64,000 nucleotides of DNA. Source: Paenibacillus sambharensis (GTDB taxonomy: Bacteria > Bacillota > Bacilli > Paenibacillales > Paenibacillaceae). Every line of letters starts with the position of its first letter. The first letter of the stretch is position 1. Where the stretch lies: positions 62,001 through 126,000 of the forward strand of contig NZ_QKRB01000043.1 in assembly GCF_003233845.1 (NCBI RefSeq). The letters are read 5' to 3'. Positions 1-8,389 of the stretch are shown piece by piece. A program made the position numbers and the translations under genes. A model generated the notes under the pieces. The model worked only from the letters and a program-made list of their open reading frames with translations. It ran no database searches and was not told the origin of the DNA.

Positions 1-585
1 GGGGATCTTGGCGGTCTCAGCTCACAAATTGCATATGTGCTGAAGCTTAACGCTGCAGGCGCCAAGGAATGGGAGCAAACCTTCTTCTCGAACAACTCCT
101 GGTTCACGGGAGCAGCTGCTGCAGAAGGTAAGGGCGAGTACCTGCTGACAGGTCATACCTACCCCCTTGGGACAGATAAACCGAAATCGGTCATGGTACA
201 GCTGACGACCGGAGAGCTGCCGCCAGTGCAGGTGTGGCTGGACGAGCAGCAGCTCAAGCTCTCCCAGGATCCGGTGGTTATCTCGAACACGACCATGCTG
301 CCGGTACGGGACATCTTTGCAGCGATTGGCGCGTCCGTTACGTATCAGTCTTCCACGAAGACCATCCGCGCGGTGAAGGGCGAGCGGACTGTGACGATGA
401 CGCTTGGAAGCATGCAGGCCACTATACAGATCGGACAGCAGACGGTGAGGGTGGCGCTTGCAGTGCCTGCGCAGGCCATTCGCGGTGTGACAGTTGTGCC
501 GCTCCGTTTTGTTGGTGAAGCATTCGGCAATGAGATCCGGTGGGACGGGAAAGCAAGAATCGCGACCATTGTGACTGGAGCTTGA
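1..585 (+). CDS. Secreted protein with copper-amine-oxidase-like stalk domain, C-terminal part
   Basis: The frame is open from the first base, so the start lies outside the window; 194 residues are visible. The first ~70 resemble a repeat/beta-propeller-type segment. The last ~110 form a stalk domain (copper amine oxidase N-terminal-like), recognised by the pattern LPVRDIFAAIGASVTY and the closing VPLRFVGEAFG...IRWD. Such domains occur in many secreted Paenibacillaceae proteins and probably attach or space other modules; they carry no catalytic activity. The enzymatic or binding part, if any, is outside the window. A terminator follows 36 bases after the stop. Confidence 0.75.
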   Translation, partial: GDLGGLSSQIAYVLKLNAAGAKEWEQTFFSNNSWFTGAAAAEGKGEYLLTGHTYPLGTDKPKSVMVQLTTGELPPVQVWLDEQQLKLSQDPVVISNTTMLPVRDIFAAIGASVTYQSSTKTIRAVKGERTVTMTLGSMQATIQIGQQTVRVALAVPAQAIRGVTVVPLRFVGEAFGNEIRWDGKARIATIVTGA

Positions 586-620
586 TTGAATAGAAGCTTG
601 TGTAAGCTATAGTTGGAAGC

Positions 621-653
621 ACGGCTGGACCATAGGTCCGGCCGTCTTTTTTT
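621..653 (+). terminator. Rho-independent terminator
   Basis: An 11-bp stem (ACGGCTGGACC / GGTCCGGCCGT, one G-U type pair) with a 3-base loop is followed by a run of seven Ts. It ends the stalk-domain gene. Confidence 0.85.
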
Positions 654-697
654 GCGATACAGGACTATCGGGGTGAAGGATGATTTCCGGATTGGAA

Positions 698-723
698 TGA
701 AACGAAACTGTAAAATTGTCGTA
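698..723 (+). promoter_or_regulatory. Sigma-W-type promoter of nfeD2-floT
   Basis: TGAAAC at 698-703 and CGTA at 720-723 are separated by exactly 16 bases. This is the consensus of the extracytoplasmic sigma factor SigW of Bacillus. In B. subtilis the homologous yuaF-yuaG operon belongs to the SigW regulon, so site and gene context agree. The start codon lies 41 bases downstream of the -10. Confidence 0.8.
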
Positions 724-763
724 TTACCGCTTATATCTGGATATTATTTGGGAGGGGGCAGGA

Positions 764-1300
764 ATGGAGACCTTCTTTTGGGCCTGCTTTGCCGGAGGAG
801 TCCTGTATACGATTGTGGCGGTTATATTGGGAGATCTGATCGGGCAGGCCTTCGATGGACTGCTGGATTTTCTGTCACTGGATGGTGTGGATTGGCTGCA
901 GCCGATGACGCTGGTGGGCGGAATCACGGTATTCGGCGGTGCAGGCATTGTCCTGCTGGAATACTCGCCCTTTAGTCAGGTTGTCATTCTGGGGCTCTCC
1001 GCCCTGACTGCAATCGCGGCCAGCATTGGTGTGTATTTCCTGTATGTCCGTCCCATGAAGAACAGTGAGAATTCTAGCGGATTCTCACTGCAGGATCTGT
1101 CAGGCAAGCTTGGCGAGGTATGGGTTGCGATTCCTTCCGCGGGCTATGGAGAAGTCGTTGTGAAGGTAGGGCCTGCCGGTGTAACGAGCCAGATTGCGGC
1201 CAGCTATGACGGCCAGCCGATAGCTGAAGGCAGCAAGGTGGTAGTCGTAGAGGTGAAGGAAAGCACATTGTATGTGGCGGCTGTTGATTTAGGAGAATGA
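764..1300 (+). CDS. yuaF: NfeD-family membrane protein (YuaF-like), flotillin partner
   Basis: 178-residue membrane protein. Its N-terminal half has about three hydrophobic helices (residues ~4-25, ~45-65, ~70-95). The C-terminal ~75 residues form the small beta-rich NfeD/OB-fold domain (segments GEVWVAIPSAGYGEVVVKVG and GSKVVVVEV). The ATG at 764 was chosen because GGAGGGGGCAGG precedes it. It lies 25 bases upstream of floT. In B. subtilis YuaF works with the flotillin FloT in membrane organisation and stress resistance; the same role is inferred here. Transcription probably starts at the sigma-W-type promoter at 698-723. Confidence 0.85.
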   Translation: METFFWACFAGGVLYTIVAVILGDLIGQAFDGLLDFLSLDGVDWLQPMTLVGGITVFGGAGIVLLEYSPFSQVVILGLSALTAIAASIGVYFLYVRPMKNSENSSGFSLQDLSGKLGEVWVAIPSAGYGEVVVKVGPAGVTSQIAASYDGQPIAEGSKVVVVEVKESTLYVAAVDLGE

Positions 1301-1325
1301 AGATGAAGAATGAGGAGGAAATCTT

Positions 1326-2867
1326 ATGCCGGAGTTTATGATTGTCCCTGTTATTGTAGTCGGTGTTATCGTGCTGCTTGGCTTGGCATTCTGGGCGCGC
1401 TACAAGACGGTAAGCCCGGATGAAGCGATGATTATTACGGGGTCATTCCTGGGCACGCGAAACGCGCTGGTGGACGAAACAGGACGCAGGATCAAGATTG
1501 TTAGAGGCGGGGGCGCATTCATTCTCCCGATCTTCCAGAAGGCGGAATTCTTATCTCTGTTATCCCATAAGCTTGATGTGTCAACGCCAGAGGTCTATAC
1601 GGAGCAGGGCGTGCCGGTGCTGGCCGACGGGGTGGCAATCATTAAGATCGGGGGTTCGGTGGAGGATGTGGCGACGGCGGCCGAGCAGTTCATGGGCAAG
1701 CCGATTGAAGCCCTGAAGGGCGAGGCTCAGGAGGTTCTGGAGGGGCATCTCCGTGCTATTCTGGGGTCTATGACCGTAGAGGAGGTGTACCGCAACCGGG
1801 ATAAGTTTGCCCAGGAGGTACAGGGGGTAGCGGCCAAGGACCTGAAGAAGATGGGTTTGCAGATCGTTTCCTTTACCATCAAGGATGTCCGTGACAAGCA
1901 TGGTTATCTTGAAGCGCTTGGCAAACCGCGGATCGCAGTCGTGAAGCGGGATGCGGATATTGCTGAAGCCGAGGCGATCCGGGATGCCCGGATCCAGAAG
2001 GCGAGAGCCGAGGAGGAAGGCCAGAAGGCGGAGCTGCTGCGCGACACGAACATAGCCGAGGCTACGAAGGAAAAGGAGCTGAAGGTGGCATCCTTCAAGA
2101 AGGACCAGGATATGGCGAAGGCGGAAGCGGACCAGGCGTATTCGATTCAGGAAGCGCGTGCCAAGCAGAGTGTGGTTGAGGAGCAGATGAAGGTAGAGCT
2201 GGTCCGTAAGGAACGGGAGATTGATCTTGAAGGCAAGGAGATTCTGCGCCGTGAGAAGCAGTACGACGCGGAAGTGAAGAAGAAGGCGGATGCCGACAGG
2301 TATGCGGTTGTCCAGGCGGCTGAAGCGGATAAGGAGAAGCGACTCAGAGAAGCTGACGCGCTGCAGTATCGCATTGAGGCAGAGGCGAAAGCCCAGGCAG
2401 AGCAGAAACGCCTGGAGGGTCTGGCCACAGCAGACGCGGAGCGGGCTAAAGGTACAGCAGAAGCAGAGGTTATCCGGCTGCGCGGTCTGGCAGAGGCCGA
2501 AGCGAAGGAGAAGCTGGCAGAAGCGTTCGAGAAGTTTGGCGAGGCGGCAGTGCTTGACATCATCGTGAAGATGCTGCCAGAGCTGGCGGGCAAAGTGGCA
2601 GAGCCGATGAAAGGCATCGGCAAGCTGACGGTTGTCGATACAGGCCACGGTGAAGGTGCGGCGAGAGTCAGCAACTATGTTACGTCTCTGATGGCGACTG
2701 CTCCCGAGATGCTGAAGAATGTATCGGGAATAGATGTCGAAGGATTGATCAAAGGGCTGACGGCAGGTAAACAGACTTCAGCTGTCCGGGAAGGAATGGC
2801 GCCCCGCCCCGCCAGACAGACCGTGCAGGAAGTGAGCGCTGCTGCCGAAGAGGACATGAACACTTAG
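1326..2867 (+). CDS. floT: Flotillin FloT (YuaG)
   Basis: 513 residues, the usual FloT length. Residues ~5-25 form a membrane-inserted hydrophobic segment, followed by an SPFH/band-7 domain (~30-200). A long Ala/Glu/Lys-rich coiled coil (~205-400) carries repeated EAE/AEA motifs typical of flotillins, and a C-terminal region follows. Flotillins scaffold functional membrane microdomains that influence signalling, secretion and membrane fluidity. A GAGGAGG site lies just ahead of the ATG. The gene is co-transcribed with the NfeD-type gene. The acetyltransferase gene yuaI that follows in B. subtilis is absent here. Confidence 0.93.
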   Translation: MPEFMIVPVIVVGVIVLLGLAFWARYKTVSPDEAMIITGSFLGTRNALVDETGRRIKIVRGGGAFILPIFQKAEFLSLLSHKLDVSTPEVYTEQGVPVLADGVAIIKIGGSVEDVATAAEQFMGKPIEALKGEAQEVLEGHLRAILGSMTVEEVYRNRDKFAQEVQGVAAKDLKKMGLQIVSFTIKDVRDKHGYLEALGKPRIAVVKRDADIAEAEAIRDARIQKARAEEEGQKAELLRDTNIAEATKEKELKVASFKKDQDMAKAEADQAYSIQEARAKQSVVEEQMKVELVRKEREIDLEGKEILRREKQYDAEVKKKADADRYAVVQAAEADKEKRLREADALQYRIEAEAKAQAEQKRLEGLATADAERAKGTAEAEVIRLRGLAEAEAKEKLAEAFEKFGEAAVLDIIVKMLPELAGKVAEPMKGIGKLTVVDTGHGEGAARVSNYVTSLMATAPEMLKNVSGIDVEGLIKGLTAGKQTSAVREGMAPRPARQTVQEVSAAAEEDMNT

Positions 2868-2893
2868 ATAAAGCAAGTACCCGAATAAAGAAG

Positions 2894-2930
2894 GGCTGTC
2901 CCGTAAGTCGTTACGACTTATGGAACAGCC
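2894..2930. terminator. Long hairpin between convergent genes
   Basis: A near-perfect 17-bp stem (GGCTGTCCCGTAAGTCG against CGACTTATGGAACAGCC) has a 3-base loop and no clear T tract on the + strand. It sits between floT and the convergent gene at 2952-3230. Its arm shares GTCCC(A/G)TAAGTC with the hairpin at 22195-22235, so it may be a dispersed hairpin repeat used as a terminator. Confidence 0.55.
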
Positions 2931-2951
2931 AGTTATGTGTGCCCATGATTG

Positions 2952-3230
2952 TTACACGATTGCCTTAGTAGATTTGCTCGAATTGTAGGTATGGTCATGG
3001 AGAGTCCGGATAATCCGCAGTGACTTGAGCGGTGTATTCTCCGGCTTCCTCGGCTTGAAGGTCATGCTGATAAAATCGCTGATGTCGACATCCAGCCCCG
3101 CCTTGCGGAAGGCTTCAGTAAAATCACCAATTGTCGGCTTCTTTCCAAGTTCTGCGTAGACGGTGAATTCCTTAATCGTTCTTCCGTACCGGTCGATGTG
3201 CTCTACAGTGGTGTAATAACGTTCTCTCAT
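2952..3230 (-). CDS. Hypothetical 92-residue protein
   Basis: Small soluble protein with no family I recognise. It begins MRERYYTTVEHIDRYGR and ends in a basic, Ser/Thr/Lys-rich tail. No signal peptide or membrane segment is evident. The ATG at 3230 is favoured over a longer frame because AGGAGG lies ~9 bases upstream. It stands alone, convergent with floT. The function is unknown. Confidence 0.55.
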   Translation of the reverse strand: MRERYYTTVEHIDRYGRTIKEFTVYAELGKKPTIGDFTEAFRKAGLDVDISDFISMTFKPRKPENTPLKSLRIIRTLHDHTYNSSKSTKAIV

Positions 3231-3551
3231 GTGTGTTGCCTCCTGTTCGATACAAAGTATAACCGCTTGATGGAACAGGTCCACAGCGATTGGCAGCTCA
3301 GCCGCCCTGGACAATTAGAGTTGTTGTCTGTAGGCCTGTCAGCTTTGCGTCTCCGCCTTTCAGCGGGTTTGCCTTTGTCATTCGTCTGATATAGGTATAT
3401 CGTACTACAAGATTCGACAAAATTATAGTTTTTATGACGCAAAAACAGTTGCACAAAGTTAAGCAATTTAGAGGCTTGCACATGACTTAAAGGGCTGTCA
3501 CAAAAGAGCGATTAATTGGGGAATTTTAAGTCCCGTCATCTTTTTAGCAGC
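3231..3551. other. Gene-free stretch
   Basis: No convincing coding region on either strand. The part at 3390-3500 is AT-rich and may hold the minus-strand promoter of the 92-residue gene (TATACC-like and TTGTCG-like elements on the minus strand), but this is weak. AGGGCTGTC at 3490 repeats the start of the 2894 hairpin without its second arm. Confidence 0.3.
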
Positions 3552-3592
3552 AAAAATAGCGCCACTGGGTCCTTGTCCCAGCGGCGCTTTTC
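3552..3592 (-). terminator. Terminator of the sigma/anti-sigma operon
   Basis: A 12-bp stem (AGCGCCACTGGG / CCCAGCGGCGCT, one mismatch) with a 7-base loop is flanked by T runs in both directions. It lies 22 bases after the stop of the minus-strand gene at 3615, so it most likely ends that operon. Confidence 0.75.
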
Positions 3593-3614
3593 TCTGTTTG
3601 AATCAGCTTATGAT

Positions 3615-4739
3615 TTACATCGTCTGTGTAAGAGACAGATAGGCAACCTTATCGTCCTCAAAGTATAAATGGAACTTCAGATAATCCCCGACTTTGTAGC
3701 TCCACTTTGTTTCCGTCGACAGGTTAGCGGGTCCTAGAATCTCGGTTACTTCTTCGCGGGTTGTACCAATGCCAATGCCATCGGGTGTGCGGTAGTCCTC
3801 CGAGGTGAAGATGATCTCAAGGGACAAGGTGAGAGCCCCCGCAACAAACCGGATCTGCTGAACCTCTCCGAGCAGATCATTATAGTAAGAGACCGTCCAT
3901 TCAGCAGCATCTGCGGACTCGGCCAATTCTTTGGACCAACTCTCGTAATCCTTGCCGCCTACGGTCAGCTGTTCAAAATCATACTGGAAGGACTCATCGA
4001 CCGAGCCTCCCTCGTTCGACTCCTGCTCCAGCCGGGCCTTCTCCTTGACCCTGTCCCATGCGGCGAGCGGAGATTCGAGATCAAGCACGTTATGCATCAT
4101 CATCAGCACCGCATCATTAGCATAAAAGCGCTGTCCGGAGATGTCATACGTATTGGTCTCAACGTCGTATGGAATATCCCAGCTCCTGCCATTCGATGTA
4201 TGGATGCGAAATATCGTTTGAGGGTTTCCGGAGGCTTCCGTCCTTGCCAGGGTCTTGTCAAGGTTTACCCAATAAAGGTCGTTGATGACCGTATACTTGC
4301 GTTCCACGGGTATTGGAATAGCAGCGGACTCCGCCGAATGGAGCCATTCCACTTCTGTCACGTCTTCACTCTTGAAAGGCAGCAGCTCGCCAAGCGTTCC
4401 CTGCGGTTCTCCCTCTGGAAAGTCAATTTCGAGCAAATTGCCAGCGGGCTGGTCTATGACAGGCGGCGCAATATCATCAGGATGGTCGACAGGCGGTCTA
4501 TTGCCTCCGGGCGGCTGATTGCTCTGCTGCTCCAGGATCGGAAACACAAAGATCAAGAAGACAGCAGCACTTACCAGTGCCGCGGCAGGCCATAGGAGTA
4601 GGGATCTTCGGCGAGCCTGTCTCTTTCCTCCGCTGGCTGCAAGCAGCTCAATTTGTCTGATTTTTTCCGGTGTAAAGGTCTTGCGGGCATGCGGGTTCCC
4701 CTTAAGCCTGGTGTACCACTGCGGGTTAGGTTCCTTCAA
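3615..4739 (-). CDS. Putative membrane-bound anti-sigma factor
   Basis: 374 residues. A ~45-residue basic cytoplasmic N-terminus leads to one transmembrane helix (~47-68), a Pro-rich linker and a large extracytoplasmic region. The last ~60 residues (GIGIGTTREEVTEILGPA...) resemble the small BamE/SmpA-like fold, which is an inference from pattern only. Its start overlaps the 3' end of the ECF sigma gene by 14 bases, so the two are translationally coupled. By the usual sigma/anti-sigma gene order it is probably the membrane-bound inhibitor of that sigma factor. No zinc-binding HxxxCxxC motif is visible, so it is not a classical ZAS protein. Confidence 0.6.
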   Translation of the reverse strand: MKEPNPQWYTRLKGNPHARKTFTPEKIRQIELLAASGGKRQARRRSLLLWPAAALVSAAVFLIFVFPILEQQSNQPPGGNRPPVDHPDDIAPPVIDQPAGNLLEIDFPEGEPQGTLGELLPFKSEDVTEVEWLHSAESAAIPIPVERKYTVINDLYWVNLDKTLARTEASGNPQTIFRIHTSNGRSWDIPYDVETNTYDISGQRFYANDAVLMMMHNVLDLESPLAAWDRVKEKARLEQESNEGGSVDESFQYDFEQLTVGGKDYESWSKELAESADAAEWTVSYYNDLLGEVQQIRFVAGALTLSLEIIFTSEDYRTPDGIGIGTTREEVTEILGPANLSTETKWSYKVGDYLKFHLYFEDDKVAYLSLTQTM

Positions 4740-5271
4740 TGTGCTTCGCCTCCTTCCACTCGGTGTTCATTTTGCTGCGGGCCCTTGACAGGCGGGATTT
4801 CACCGTACCTTCCGGCAGCTCCAGCAGCTCACTTATTTCTTTGGTGGAGAGCTCATATTTTGCATGCAGAACAAGCACTTCCCTCAGCTTAAGCGGAAGC
4901 TTGAGCACAGCCGCCCATATCTCCTCGGACAATGCATGCTCCATTGCTGTATGCTCGGCCGATGGAACCGGGGTCTTGGGAGCCACGATATCCATAAGCG
5001 TCACCTTACGCATAAAAGCGGCGCGCAGCACATTAATAGATCGGTTGCGGGTTATGCTCAGCAGCCATGTCTTCATAGAGGAATGACCTCTGAAGCGGGT
5101 AATATTCTGGTATACATTCAGGAATACATCCTGGGTGATATCATCTGCCAGTTCATGCCGCCGTGTCAGCACGAAGGCAAGGTTCCATACATCCTGGCCG
5201 TAATCATTCATCAGCCTGCGGAAGCTCTCCGGGTCTAATTCGGTCAGGTATGAATAATAGGAATGCTCCAC
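4726..5271 (-). CDS. ECF-type RNA polymerase sigma factor
   Basis: 181 residues with sigma region 2 (~18-85, including ADDITQDVFLNVYQN and the promoter-melting stretch MKTWLLSITRNRSINVLR) and region 4 (~125-172, LKLREVLVLHAKYELSTKEISELL...GTVKSRLSRAR). There is no region 3, as expected for ECF factors. GTG is the start, with GGAGGTG five bases upstream. It is followed by the overlapping membrane gene that probably inhibits it. A candidate autoregulated promoter lies at 5291-5318. Confidence 0.92.
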   Translation of the reverse strand: MEHSYYSYLTELDPESFRRLMNDYGQDVWNLAFVLTRRHELADDITQDVFLNVYQNITRFRGHSSMKTWLLSITRNRSINVLRAAFMRKVTLMDIVAPKTPVPSAEHTAMEHALSEEIWAAVLKLPLKLREVLVLHAKYELSTKEISELLELPEGTVKSRLSRARSKMNTEWKEAKHIEGT

Positions 5272-5290
5272 AATTTCACCTCCAACATAT

Positions 5291-5318
5291 TAGACAGTGA
5301 AGGCTCGTATTGAGTTCC
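5291..5318 (-). promoter_or_regulatory. Candidate ECF-dependent (autoregulated) promoter
   Basis: On the minus strand GGAAC (5318-5314) is followed by GTCTA (5295-5291) at the spacing typical of ECF promoters (about 16-18 bases), just upstream of the sigma gene's ribosome binding site. ECF operons often autoregulate through GGAAC/CGTC-like elements. The assignment rests on pattern only. Confidence 0.5.
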
Positions 5319-5444
5319 ATTTTTGCACAATAAATCTTCGAGCATTCAGACAGGCTTGCGTTCTGCTTGCGGGGATAGCGGGTTGAAGGTAAGATAAAGG
5401 ATATTTTCGGCAGACAGGCCGAACGGATTAGGGGAGTGGAGCAG

Positions 5445-5921
5445 ATGCTGAAGAATGAGAAAATTAAAGCCAAAGAGGTACAGCTGACAGGCGTGGATGG
5501 AGAGGACCTGGGGGTGGTGTCAACCAAGGATGCCCTTGCGATGGCGAAGGAGCTGAAGGTTGACCTCGTCTGCACATCGATGATGAGCAGTCCGCCGCCA
5601 TGCCGCCTGGTCCGTGCAGGTGCCGCCAAGGAAGAGGCGCAGCAGGCCCGCAAGCGGGAGAAGGCGCCGAAGGTGAAGGAAATCCGCCTGACGACGGGCA
5701 TCGAAGAGCATGATTACGAGACAAAGAAGCAGCAGGCAGAGCGCATTCTGCAAAGCGGGGACGCCGTACTGCTTGTCGTTAAGGTGCAGGGCAAGGAAGG
5801 AGCACGGGCGAAGGAGCTGCTGGAGGAGCTGCGCCGTGACCTGAAGGCGTCCGGAACGCCGGCAACGGGCATTCAGGTCAGCGGCAAGCAGGCCGCTGTC
5901 CAGCTGAACCCGCTCACATAA
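5445..5921 (+). CDS. Divergent translation initiation factor IF-3 paralogue
   Basis: 158 residues with both IF-3 halves. The N-domain (KNEKIKAKEVQLTGVDGEDLGVVS) and the start of the C-domain (KEIRLTTGIEEHDYETK) are well conserved. The linker motif DYGK(F/Y) is replaced by VRAGAAK, and the RGRE-type loop of the C-domain reads VQGKEG, so some ribosome-binding residues are lost. The usual infC-rpmI-rplT neighbours are missing, so this is probably an extra copy rather than the main infC. The ATG at 5445 follows GGGGAG by 8 bases. A 6-bp hairpin (TTCGGC/GCCGAA, 5406-5423) sits just upstream in the leader. Confidence 0.8.
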   Translation: MLKNEKIKAKEVQLTGVDGEDLGVVSTKDALAMAKELKVDLVCTSMMSSPPPCRLVRAGAAKEEAQQARKREKAPKVKEIRLTTGIEEHDYETKKQQAERILQSGDAVLLVVKVQGKEGARAKELLEELRRDLKASGTPATGIQVSGKQAAVQLNPLT

Positions 5922-5946
5922 CCGGGTCTGTGGGTTAGCGGGGGAT

Positions 5947-6591
5947 TCAGGTACTGCAGGCCAGCAGGTCTTCCACCTGGTTAACCCAGTGTCCCTCTGG
6001 ATCGGCCAGAAGGGTACGCCAGCCGAGTGCGGCTGCAGGGAGCAGATTGCGCTCTGCATCATCGACGTAGAGCGTGTTCCGGCCAGGCAGCAGCTGAACC
6101 GCCGCCAGCCGGTACAAGGCAGGATCTGGCTTGCAGCAGCCCGCTTCACTTGAAATGGTAAGAGAAGTCAGATAGCTGCGGTACTGGGAAAGCCAGGGAC
6201 GAAGCCATTCCGCACGATGGTTGCTCAAGATATGTATATCCGCTATACGATGCCAGCGCGGAAGCAGCGCAAGCGCAGGCAGCGGCTTCAGACAGTTCTG
6301 AAGCGCTGCCTGCGCTTGTTCGGTTTGTAGCAGCGGACAGGCTTCCGCAAGCCACTCCCAGAACGCCGCTTCACTAAGCTCGCCTGTCCACAGGCTGGTT
6401 CTCAGCTCTTGCTTGTACCGTGCCCGCAGCTCGTTGTAGGACATCCCTGCTGCGGAGGCTGCACTGGTCCAGAAATCCGTCAGATTGGCGGCTAGTACGC
6501 CGCCAACATCCAAGATGAGCTGGGGACGGCGGGGCTGTTTGCGGTCTTTCCCTTTCAGCTGATCAATGGCCCGTTCATGAGTTGTATCCAT
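5947..6591 (-). CDS. HAD-superfamily hydrolase
   Basis: 214 residues with the HAD motifs in order: LILDVGGVL (nucleophile Asp28), ILSNHR (motif II), CCKPDPALY (motif III Lys) and YVDDAERN (motif IV). The second acidic residue of the usual DxD is Gly, as in the YihX-like and epoxide-hydrolase-like branch, which can still act on phosphate esters. The ATG at 6591 has AGGAGA seven bases upstream and is preferred over a GTG 11 codons earlier. It is convergent with the IF-3 paralogue. The substrate is unknown. Confidence 0.8.
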   Translation of the reverse strand: MDTTHERAIDQLKGKDRKQPRRPQLILDVGGVLAANLTDFWTSAASAAGMSYNELRARYKQELRTSLWTGELSEAAFWEWLAEACPLLQTEQAQAALQNCLKPLPALALLPRWHRIADIHILSNHRAEWLRPWLSQYRSYLTSLTISSEAGCCKPDPALYRLAAVQLLPGRNTLYVDDAERNLLPAAALGWRTLLADPEGHWVNQVEDLLACST

Positions 6592-6717
6592 ATCTAGTTC
6601 TCCTGTTACATCAGATGGTGACACGAATTACTTCTTCTGCAGCCAGGATGCTATTCCTTTTCCGGGATCGTAAATTATTCCATGTTTTTCAGGAAGATAT
6701 TCGATGTCGCTTAATTT

Positions 6718-6731
6718 AGATAGCGCTTACA
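6718..6731. promoter_or_regulatory. cre-like site (CcpA/LacI-type) before the sugar ABC operon
   Basis: On the minus strand it reads TGTAAGCGCTATCT, which fits every position of the consensus TGTAARCGYTWNCW. It lies 66 bases before the importer start codon. It could bind CcpA (catabolite repression) or the LacI-type regulator of this locus. Confidence 0.6.
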
Positions 6732-6796
6732 ATTCAGATATAGCAATTGCAGGTCTATTAAACGACAGGTCAATTCAACATAACGAGGTGGTTTCA

Positions 6797-8320
6797 ATGG
6801 ACATACCGCTCGTCTTGATGGAAGGGATCGAGAAATCCTTCCCTGGTGTTCACGCACTGAAGAACTGCCGGTTCGAGCTTCGGGCAGGGGAGATCCATGC
6901 TCTTGTCGGTGAGAACGGCGCAGGCAAGTCAACGCTCATGAAGGTGCTGACTGGTGTTTACCGCAAGGACGCGGGCACCATCAGGTATAAGGGCAAGGAG
7001 GTTGAGATTCCAGATACGAAGGCGGCACAGCAGCTTGGCATCGGAATCATTCACCAGGAGCTGAACCTGATGCCTGATCTGACAGCTGCGCAGAACCTGT
7101 TCATCGGACGGGAGCCGCGCAAGCTGGGCGGACTGCTTCTGGATGACAGAAGACTGTATAAGGATGCTGAAAAGCTGTTCCGCCAGCTGAATCTCAATTT
7201 CAGCCCCGACACGAAGGTAGGAGACTTGACGGTCGCAAGGCAGCAGATGGTCGAGATCGCCAAAGCCTTGTCCTACAATTCTGAAGTGCTGATTATGGAT
7301 GAGCCGACGGCTGCGCTGACAAGCGCGGAGATTGAGGAGCTGTTCCGGATGATGGGGCAGCTTCGGGAGCAGGGGGTTGGAATTGTCTATATCTCGCACC
7401 GGATGGAGGAGCTGAAACGGATGACGGACCGGATGACCGTCATGCGCGACGGCAGCTACATCGACACGCTGCAGACGGCTGACACCTCTATAAACCGGAT
7501 TATTTCCCTGATGGTGGGCCGGGAGCTGTACGTGAACACGAAGCAGGCTGCTCCCCGGCTGAATGCCGACACGGTGCTGGAGGTGAAGGGGTTGTCCCGG
7601 GGCCGGGCAGTCCGGGATGTCAGCTTCAGCTTGAAGAAGGGCGAAATTCTAGGCATTGCCGGCCTGATGGGAGCCGGAAGGACGGAGACAGCCCGGCTGA
7701 TCTTCGGTGCAGACCGGCCAGACGCTGGAGAGATCTTCGTACATGGACGCAAGCTTGTGATCCGGGGGCCGCATGATGCGGTCCGGCACGGAATCGGGTA
7801 CCTGTCCGAGGACCGTAAGCGCTACGGGCTGATGACGGAAATGGATGTGCGGACGAATATCGCCGTGTCCTCCTACGGCCGATTCCGATCGGCGGCCGGC
7901 TGGATGCGGGATGCCAGCATGGATGAGAATGCCGAGAGGTATGTGGACTCGCTCCAGATCAAGACCCCCGGCGTCCACCAAATTGTAAAGTTTCTTTCCG
8001 GAGGCAATCAGCAGAAGGTCGTCATCGGCAAGTGGCTGACGCGGGACTGCGATATCCTGATCTTCGATGAGCCGACCAGAGGTATCGATGTTGGAGCGAA
8101 GACGGAAATTTACAAGCTGCTTGATGAGCTGGCCGCGCAGGGCAAAGGAATCATTATGATTTCGTCCGAATTGCCAGAAATTTTACGGATGAGCCACCGG
8201 ATTCTCGTCATGTGCGAAGGCCGTCTCACGGGAGAGCTCAGCGGCGAGGAGGCCACCCAGGAGCTGATCATGAGATATGCCACCATGCGGATTACGGAGC
8301 CGGATGCGAAGCATGCATAA
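6797..8320 (+). CDS. Sugar ABC transporter ATP-binding protein (RbsA/MglA type)
   Basis: 507 residues with two fused ABC domains. Domain 1 has Walker [10 protein letters not shown] and Walker [11 protein letters not shown]. Domain 2 has the degenerate Walker [10 protein letters not shown] usual in this family, the signature LSGGNQQK and [11 protein letters not shown]. It energises uptake of a monosaccharide at the inner face of the membrane. The ATG at 6797 follows an ACGAGGTGG site; a longer frame upstream lacks one. It is first of a three-gene importer (ATPase, permease, binding protein). Its position beside fucose catabolic genes suggests L-fucose or a related sugar as substrate (inference). 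Confidence 0.9.
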   Translation: MDIPLVLMEGIEKSFPGVHALKNCRFELRAGEIHALVGENGAGKSTLMKVLTGVYRKDAGTIRYKGKEVEIPDTKAAQQLGIGIIHQELNLMPDLTAAQNLFIGREPRKLGGLLLDDRRLYKDAEKLFRQLNLNFSPDTKVGDLTVARQQMVEIAKALSYNSEVLIMDEPTAALTSAEIEELFRMMGQLREQGVGIVYISHRMEELKRMTDRMTVMRDGSYIDTLQTADTSINRIISLMVGRELYVNTKQAAPRLNADTVLEVKGLSRGRAVRDVSFSLKKGEILGIAGLMGAGRTETARLIFGADRPDAGEIFVHGRKLVIRGPHDAVRHGIGYLSEDRKRYGLMTEMDVRTNIAVSSYGRFRSAAGWMRDASMDENAERYVDSLQIKTPGVHQIVKFLSGGNQQKVVIGKWLTRDCDILIFDEPTRGIDVGAKTEIYKLLDELAAQGKGIIMISSELPEILRMSHRILVMCEGRLTGELSGEEATQELIMRYATMRITEPDAKHA

Positions 8321-8389
8321 CAGGCATAGGCCCTGGGACTGTTATACAGGCAGCTGTCTATATTGTCATTTCGAACAGGAGGGTAAGCG

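Noticed and set aside
1581-2648. Long open frame antisense to floT
   Set aside because: It mirrors the biased Ala/Glu/Lys codons of the flotillin coiled coil; the product is Leu/Arg-rich without family features or a ribosome binding site.
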